A DNA stretch of 64,000 bases from Sutcliffiella sp. FSL R7-0096 (GTDB taxonomy: Bacteria; Bacillota; Bacilli; Bacillales; Bacillaceae_I). The translations under genes were made by a program, and so were the position numbers. Positions 59,274-64,000 of this stretch are shown piece by piece. Each line of letters opens with the position of its first letter. Position 1 is the stretch's first letter. Location of the stretch: the NCBI RefSeq assembly GCF_038595065.1, contig NZ_CP152003.1, positions 910,001 to 974,000 on the forward strand, written 5' to 3'. Under the pieces are notes generated by a model that made no database searches, had not been told where the DNA came from, and was given only the letters and a program-made list of their open reading frames with translations.

Positions 59274-60437
59274 CTACCCCTTCACTGCAACCAACCCGCG
59301 CTCCCCGAATGAATAGGTCAAAAGGAAGATCACGAACAACAAAAAGCTGATGATGTGAAAGAAGCTGATATCGGAAAAGAAATGGATGAACAATCCACCA
59401 AAGAATGGACCGCCTAAACTCCCGATGCTGAAGGCAATTCCGCACATAAGGTTACCTGTCGGAAGCAGGTTCTTTGGCATTAGATCTGTCATGTAGCTGA
59501 TACCGAGCGAGAAGGTGGATCCGACAAGCATTCCTGCGATGAAGATGCATACCGCCAAGGCAATGAAAGTTCCTTCTAAAAAGCTTGCCGTCACAAAACT
59601 TAAGCAGCCAAGAGACAGAATGACGAGCAGGATATTCCGCCGGCCAAATTTATCACTTAATATCCCGAGCGGAAGCTGAAACACAATCCCTCCAATGGCA
59701 AAGGATGCAAGTAAGATGGAAACACTCCCTACCTCGATTCCGTTACGCAATGCATAAATCGGGAAGCTTCCATTCAAGGATGCTTCCAAAAATCCATATC
59801 CCAGTGGAGGAAGAAACGCAATCCATCCGTACTTCCAGGCCTTGCGGAAGCGTTTGATGGTTTCGAAAAAGGAGTTTACTCCTATTTCCTGTTCAGGGTG
59901 TTCATTTTTTAGGAAGAACAGGAAGACCCAGCCGATTAAGCACAGCAGGGAAGATACGATGAATGGCAGTGCCTGGTTGATTTCCACAAGCGGTGTCATC
60001 AAAGGACCCGTGGCAAAACCGATTCCAAAGAATACTCCATAGAGGGAGATGTTTCTTCCGCGTACATTTTCGGGCGAAAACGATGTGATCCAGGTTTGGG
60101 TGGCAAAGTGTAAGGCATGATCTCCGATACCGATCAGTAAGCGGAGAACAAACCAAAACCAGAAGCTTTGCCACAATGGGAATAGGGCCAGCGAAACGAC
60201 CACCAGGAAACCACCGACTAATATGACAGGTCTATAGCCATATTTGCGCAGAGGCTGTTCCATAAATGGGGATGCAAGTAAAATCCCGATATATAAAGCA
60301 GTAGCATTTAATCCATTTAAGGTGGAGGATATGCCACTATTTTCAAAAATGACGGCAATTAAAGGGAGCAGCATTCCTTGGCTGAAGCCGGAAACTGCGA
60401 CAATGGATACGAGAATCCAAAAACGAAAACGATTCAT
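59274..60437 (-). CDS. yfkF: MFS transporter, YfkF-like
   Basis: A 387-residue carrier with 12 helices. FSQGMLLPLIAVIFENSG opens helix 1, motif A is MEQPLRKYGYRPVILVGG, and the second-half equivalent is GILSDKFGRRNILLV. Size and opening fit B. subtilis YfkF (391), and the neighbouring yfkK-yfkJ-yfkI-yfkH order supports the name. The substrate is unknown, probably efflux. ATG 60437 follows GAGGTTGC; the longer frame to 60527 lacks support. Confidence 0.85.
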   Translation of the reverse strand: MNRFRFWILVSIVAVSGFSQGMLLPLIAVIFENSGISSTLNGLNATALYIGILLASPFMEQPLRKYGYRPVILVGGFLVVVSLALFPLWQSFWFWFVLRLLIGIGDHALHFATQTWITSFSPENVRGRNISLYGVFFGIGFATGPLMTPLVEINQALPFIVSSLLCLIGWVFLFFLKNEHPEQEIGVNSFFETIKRFRKAWKYGWIAFLPPLGYGFLEASLNGSFPIYALRNGIEVGSVSILLASFAIGGIVFQLPLGILSDKFGRRNILLVILSLGCLSFVTASFLEGTFIALAVCIFIAGMLVGSTFSLGISYMTDLMPKNLLPTGNLMCGIAFSIGSLGGPFFGGLFIHFFSDISFFHIISFLLFVIFLLTYSFGERGLVAVKG

Positions 60438-60571
60438 ATGATGCAACCTCGAAAATTTAGTATTTTGACCATCCTTAATTCTACATAATTTAGGACCATT
60501 TTGGAATGGATAATACGTAGCAAACAAAAAACTGGCAGGACTATTTCGGGATTTGCTATTCTAAAGATAAG

Positions 60572-60754
60572 GCTCTTTTCTCAAAGTTTGTTGCTATTCT
60601 CTACTAAAAAGTCGGCAATTGGACTTTTTACTGCTTACATACTCTAAAAGGAGCAAGGTAGTTTCTTAAGTACGGCAGGGAAAAGAGCACGACAGTAAGG
60701 AAAATAACGGTTGATGGATACATTCGAAAAAGCAAAAAGTTTACGAAAAGAGCC
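60572..60754 (-). repeat. Element C copy with duplicated right end
   Basis: GGCTCTTTTCTCAAAGTTTG to AGTTTACGAAAAGAGCC, with ACTAAAAAGTCGGCAATTGG inside. The end sequence is partly repeated at 60757-60792 (ATACGAAAAGCAATAATATT, TTACGAAAAGATCC). It lies directly upstream of the OsmC gene and may carry its promoter. Confidence 0.75.
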
Positions 60755-60821
60755 TTTTATAAATACGAAAAGCAATAATATTTACGAAAAGATCCAAAGA
60801 TTAAAAGGAGATGAGAAGCAC

Positions 60822-61208
60822 ATGGAATTTAAAATGAAAGAAGTGGGATTCACAACCAATCTTGAGTTTGGGGAGCTGCATGTTGCAGGGGATGAGCAAT
60901 ACGGTTTTCGCCCATATCAGCTGATGGTGTCTTCCATCGCAGTATGCAGTGGGGGAGTTTTGAAAAGCATCCTCAAGAAAAAACGCATGGAAATTGAAGA
61001 CATCGCGATTAAAGCGGATGTCACCCGTAATGAAAAAGAAGCCAACCGTATCGAGAAAATACATATCCATTACACCATCAAAGGAAAGGATTTGGCAGAA
61101 AGCAAGATTGAGTCCGCTATTGAGCTTGCTAGCAAAAACTGTCCGATGGTCCAGTCTGTAAAAGGAAGTATTGTAATTGAAGAAACATTTGAGTTGAATA
61201 TCTACTAA
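60822..61208 (+). CDS. OsmC-family peroxiredoxin-like protein
   Basis: A 128-residue OsmC/Ohr-fold protein. The first conserved cysteine is in SSIAVCSGGVLKSILKKKR (near 45) and the second in ELASKNCPMVQSVKGSI (near 107), the usual two redox cysteines that reduce organic hydroperoxides. FRPYQLMVSSIAVCSG matches the family helix. AAAGGAGATGA precedes ATG 60822. The longer frame from 60711 runs through element C and is not the real start. Confidence 0.9.
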   Translation: MEFKMKEVGFTTNLEFGELHVAGDEQYGFRPYQLMVSSIAVCSGGVLKSILKKKRMEIEDIAIKADVTRNEKEANRIEKIHIHYTIKGKDLAESKIESAIELASKNCPMVQSVKGSIVIEETFELNIY

Positions 61209-61250
61209 ACATGAACCGCCATCCCGAGTGAGGGGTGGCGTTTCAAGTTT
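61207..61250 (+). terminator. Terminator of the OsmC gene
   Basis: Long imperfect stem AAACATGAACCGCCATCCC with GGGGTGGCGTTTCAAGTTT; starts at the stop codon. Confidence 0.75.
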
Positions 61251-61325
61251 AAGAGACCTTTCGGATAATCTTGAATATAGTATGGAAGTAGGTAGTAATT
61301 ATATCCTCATACAGGAGTAGATATT

Positions 61326-62072
61326 ATGATTATCTTAAAATCAGAAAGAGAAATAATGATGATGGCGGAGGCGGGAAAACTACTGGCCGCCTGTCATGGG
61401 CGATTAGCGAAGTTGATTAAGCCAGGAATCACAACAATGGAAATCGACAGTTATGTGGATTCTTTTTTAAAAAAGAATGGAGCGAAGTCGGAGCAATACG
61501 GCTACAAGGGCTATCAATATGCAACATGTGCTTCCATCAACGATGAAATTTGTCATGGCTTTCCGAGGCAATCTCCGCTAAGAAAGGGGGATATGGTGAC
61601 GATTGATATGGTGGTCAACTTGAATGGTTCGCTAGCTGACTCAGCCTGGACTTATGCTGTAGGAGAAGTGAGTGAGGCTTCAAAGAAGCTAATGGAGGTT
61701 ACCAAAAATTCTTTGTATATAGGGATAGAACAGGCAGTTGCAGGAAACCGGTTAGGTGATATTGGGCATGCCATCCAGACCTATGTGGAGGGGGAAGGCT
61801 ATTCTGTGGTGCGAGATTTCACGGGCCATGGAATCGGCAGGACCATCCATGAGGATCCGCAAGTATTGCATTTCGGTTCACCTGGTCGGGGCTTGCGCCT
61901 GAAGGAAGGGATGGTCATCACCATTGAACCAATGGTAAATGAAGGTACGTGGCACAGTAAAATGGATGAGAATGGCTGGACGGCAAGGACAGTGGACGGG
62001 AAGCTCTCGGCACAATATGAACATACAATTGCGATAACGAAGGATGGGCCGGTTATCTTGACCAAGCAGTAG
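61326..62072 (+). CDS. mapB: Type I methionine aminopeptidase
   Basis: A 248-residue enzyme that removes the initiator Met. The five metal ligands are D94 (TIDMVV), D105 (ADSAW), H168 (TGHGIGRTIHEDP), E201 (IEPMV) and E232 (YEHT), and the substrate His is H77 (EICHGF). Length and sequence fit B. subtilis MapB (YflG, 249) rather than the essential MapA of the ribosomal operon. AGGAG precedes the ATG. The neighbouring genes also come from the yfk/yfl region. Confidence 0.94.
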   Translation: MIILKSEREIMMMAEAGKLLAACHGRLAKLIKPGITTMEIDSYVDSFLKKNGAKSEQYGYKGYQYATCASINDEICHGFPRQSPLRKGDMVTIDMVVNLNGSLADSAWTYAVGEVSEASKKLMEVTKNSLYIGIEQAVAGNRLGDIGHAIQTYVEGEGYSVVRDFTGHGIGRTIHEDPQVLHFGSPGRGLRLKEGMVITIEPMVNEGTWHSKMDENGWTARTVDGKLSAQYEHTIAITKDGPVILTKQ

Positions 62073-62148
62073 GTAGGTGTAATAGCACATATCACTGCTT
62101 TTTATTTTGGAAAATAGGGTACATCCTATAGAAAAAGGAGGGGACCAT

Positions 62149-62595
62149 ATGGCATTTGATTATTCCTTGGATTTTGAAAAGATAGATTTTCGTGAGAAGC
62201 CAGAGCTATATCGTGTGGGGAGAGGGGAGCAAGGTGTTCTCTTAGTAGAGCCTTACAAAGGGGAGATTCTTCCACATTGGCGGTTCAAGACACCGGAGAT
62301 AGCGAGGGAGTCCTCCGAAAAAATATATGAAATGTATCTTGAATACAAGAAACGGGATGATTTTGTGGGAATGGACATGGCAAGGAAGTTTCTTCAGATG
62401 GGCTATACAAGGGCAAGGCGCTATACGAACTATAAAGGGGGCAGAAAGTATGATGAAGATGGGAATGTAAAGGAGCGTCAGATAGATCAGGAAAAGGCGG
62501 AATCGGCAACGATCTTTGAAACACTGTGGAAGAAGGTAAGAACGGATGAGGAGTACTTGGAAAAAAAGAAGGAACATCAGAAGAAATACGGATAG
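62149..62595 (+). CDS. DUF4385 family protein
   Basis: A 148-residue protein. It opens FDYSLDFEKIDFREKPELYR, with VGRGEQGVLLVEPYKGEILPHW and then FLQMGYTRARRYTNYKGGRKY, the conserved blocks of DUF4385. It is soluble, basic and aromatic at the C terminus; function unknown, though the R-x-x-R-Y-x-N-x-K-G-G stretch suggests nucleic acid or phosphate binding. AAAGGAGGGG precedes ATG 62149. It follows mapB by 76 bp and may be read from the same transcript. Confidence 0.88.
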   Translation: MAFDYSLDFEKIDFREKPELYRVGRGEQGVLLVEPYKGEILPHWRFKTPEIARESSEKIYEMYLEYKKRDDFVGMDMARKFLQMGYTRARRYTNYKGGRKYDEDGNVKERQIDQEKAESATIFETLWKKVRTDEEYLEKKKEHQKKYG

Positions 62596-62673
62596 ATAAT
62601 AAAAAGGATTCTTACAGGATATATAGAATGAGTTAGGTAGGCAATTGTAAAAATACAGCAAGGGGAGCAGCAT

Positions 62674-63654
62674 ATGATTATAGGGATTGATGGTGGAGGT
62701 ACAAAGACGACAGGGGTTGTGGTGGACGCACAGGGAACGGTATTGAAAATGGCTACGGTCGGTCCGACCAACCCGAACAGTTCAAGCGAAGAAATTATTT
62801 TGACTCAACTGCAGGAACTCTTTTCTCAATTACTTCAAGGGAAGGCGCTTTCGGGGGTGGATTTGGTTTTTGCGGGAATATCCGGAGCGGAAAGCGGTGG
62901 CAAGAAGGAATGGTTTAAGGAGCTGTTGGTAAGCTTGCTAGGAGCTAAGCCGACAATCAACGTGGACAACGACGCCATTACAGCACTCTATTCCGAAACG
63001 AAGGGGGAGCCTGGAATCGTCTGTATCAGCGGGACTGGTTCCATTGCGTTCGGAGTGAATGAAAAACTCGAGCGTGGAAGAGTGGGCGGATGGGGTTATC
63101 TGATCAACGATGGATATAGTGGATTTACAATCGGAAAAAACATACTGGAGTACGTGTTTGAGAAATACGACGCAGGTGGCCAAGAACCTTGCCGGTTGAC
63201 GGAGGAAGTATTGGGGCACTTCGGGGTGAGAGTAATGTCTGAGCTCGTGCCACTCGTGTATGAAATGGGGAAAACACGGGACAGGATTGCATCTTTGGCT
63301 CGAATTGCCGTTGTCAGGTCCAACCAGGGGGATCATTTGTGTACATCGTTCATAGAAGATGCGGCACGGGCGATGTTGAGGGATATCCACGTGTTATTTG
63401 AAAAGTTGATGAAGGATACTGCGGGTCAAAATAGTGTCCCAATCATTTTGACTGGCGGAATCGGCCAGCATGCAGAAGCGATGAAGGATTATTTACATAG
63501 CGAGGCTCATAGTGCAGGATTGCCATTTTTATTTAAGAGGGCAGCAATTCCTCCGATCGTGGGGACGGTGTATGCGGCTTTGCGGGAGAGTGGCGAAAAG
63601 GCTTCTGATGATTTTATTGCTAAGTTTGAGGGCTATTTTCAGTTTTGTAGATAA
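62674..63654 (+). CDS. BadF/BadG-type N-acetylsugar kinase (GlcNAc/MurNAc kinase)
   Basis: A 326-residue ASKHA-fold kinase. The phosphate loop is GIDGGGTKTTGVVV (3-16), VDNDAITALY (near 107) holds the catalytic-site Asp, ISGTGSIAFG (near 118) is phosphate-2, GGWGYLINDGYSGFTIG is the sugar-binding loop of eukaryote-like GlcNAc kinases, and LTGGIG is the adenosine motif. B. subtilis MurK is a relative. Phosphorylating GlcNAc or MurNAc would serve cell-wall recycling. AGGGGAG precedes the ATG. No murQ or phosphotransferase gene is adjacent. Confidence 0.86.
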   Translation: MIIGIDGGGTKTTGVVVDAQGTVLKMATVGPTNPNSSSEEIILTQLQELFSQLLQGKALSGVDLVFAGISGAESGGKKEWFKELLVSLLGAKPTINVDNDAITALYSETKGEPGIVCISGTGSIAFGVNEKLERGRVGGWGYLINDGYSGFTIGKNILEYVFEKYDAGGQEPCRLTEEVLGHFGVRVMSELVPLVYEMGKTRDRIASLARIAVVRSNQGDHLCTSFIEDAARAMLRDIHVLFEKLMKDTAGQNSVPIILTGGIGQHAEAMKDYLHSEAHSAGLPFLFKRAAIPPIVGTVYAALRESGEKASDDFIAKFEGYFQFCR

Positions 63655-63656
63655 AG

Positions 63657-63695
63657 AAAAGACAGCAATGGTAGCTAGCCGTTGCTGTCTTTTTG
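63657..63695 (+). terminator. Terminator of the sugar kinase gene
   Basis: Stem AAAAGACAGCAA...TTGCTGTCTTTT followed by T. Confidence 0.85.
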
Positions 63696-63737
63696 CATGA
63701 GGTGGAAAATAAACCGGGAGATGTTGTGTAAAGTGCA

Positions 63738-64000
63738 TAAAGACAATCTCGAGCGGAAAAAGCAGGTGAGATTGTCTTCATAGGGTGGTTAAAGACAATC
63801 TCGAGCAGAAAAAGCAGGTGAGATTGTCTTCATAGGGTGGTTAAAGACAATCTCGAGCAGAAAAAGCAGGTGAGATTGTCTTCATAGGGTGGTTAAAGAC
63901 AATCTCGAGCAGAAAAAGCAGGTGAGATTGTCTTCATAGGGTGGATAAAGACAATCTCGAGCAGAAAAAGCAGGTGAGATTGTCTTCATAGGGAGGATAA
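63738..64000. repeat. 52-bp tandem hairpin array reaching the right edge
   Basis: Five units start at 63738, 63790, 63842, 63894 and 63946, each 52 bp; a sixth begins at 63998. Each unit has a perfect 10-bp stem AGACAATCTC/GAGATTGTCT around a 17-nt loop, then a linker of about 15 nt (TCATAGGGTGGTTAA). Units 2-5 are nearly identical; unit 1 has one loop change. The last linker reads GGGAGGATAA. There are no variable spacers, so it is not a CRISPR array. Confidence 0.9.

Noticed and set aside
60711-60821. N-terminal extension of the OsmC protein
   Set aside because: It is translated element C sequence; the strong ribosome binding site is at ATG 60822.
63738-64000. CRISPR array
   Set aside because: Units are identical across their whole 52 bp with no variable spacers, and no cas gene is present.

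Overview
The window looks like a chromosomal segment of a low-to-moderate GC, endospore-forming Bacillaceae (Bacillus sensu lato). The evidence is AGGAGG-type ribosome binding sites, frequent GTG and TTG starts, strong stem-loop plus T-run terminators, and many proteins whose closest recognisable relatives are Bacillus subtilis Yfh/Yfi/Yfk/Yfl products. A Spo0A-type box also lies upstream of a KinB-like kinase. No rRNA, tRNA, prophage, CRISPR array or transposase gene was seen.

Layout. 1-6.7 kb: a gene edge, an orphan ORF, a zinc-independent S14 paralogue with a Zur-type operator, pssA, a GNAT acetyltransferase, a MerR regulator overlapping an AidB-like acyl-CoA dehydrogenase, and a CstA-type carrier. 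6.8-18 kb: small HTH protein, aldehyde dehydrogenase, MFS carrier, ywbE, glycerophosphodiesterase, HpaB-type hydroxylase, D-threonine aldolase-like enzyme, M20 peptidase and amidase. 18-30 kb: yfiBC-like ABC exporter pair, AGCS symporter, EAL protein, KinB-like kinase, YhfW-type Rieske oxidoreductase and YfmL helicase. 30-41 kb: P450, a zinc-ribbon membrane protein plus trypsin-like protease operon, an NlpC/P60 gene interrupted by a UGA codon, arylamine acetyltransferase, TspO-like protein, SpoVB-like flippase, YitT-type protein, nitric oxide synthase and mreBH. 41-50 kb: small proteins, NUDIX enzyme, purine permease, DUF1992 protein, and an ArlRS-like two-component system followed by an HtrA protease. 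50-64 kb: an AT-rich orphan, yfhP, the yfkK/yfkJ-yfkI-yfkH cluster, an iron/zinc P1B-ATPase, DMT and MFS carriers, OsmC, mapB, DUF4385 and a BadF-type sugar kinase.

How the genes work together. Most genes are single units separated by terminators. Supported operons are merR-acyl-CoA dehydrogenase (11 nt overlap), the two ABC half-transporters (20 nt overlap), zinc ribbon-protease, response regulator-kinase (4 nt overlap), and yfkJ-yfkI-yfkH. An 11-bp-spaced direct repeat lies upstream of both the response regulator and htrA, suggesting that htrA is a target of that regulator.

The most unusual content is intergenic. Element A (three copies) is a short element with imperfect terminal inverted repeats. 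Each copy sits between two copies of a different terminator hairpin, as if insertion duplicates the hairpin. Element B is a GC-rich palindromic repeat of about 130 bp that occurs alone and inside A. Element C is a repeat of about 130-220 bp with GGCTCTTTTC-type inverted ends. One C copy is a tandem pair that supplies the end of a gene, and another has a B-like sequence nested in it. There is also a 52-bp hairpin array running off the right edge, two motif arrays with a 21-bp phase, a 42-bp tandem array and a parS-like palindrome. All functional statements are read from sequence motifs and remembered families; no database search was run.
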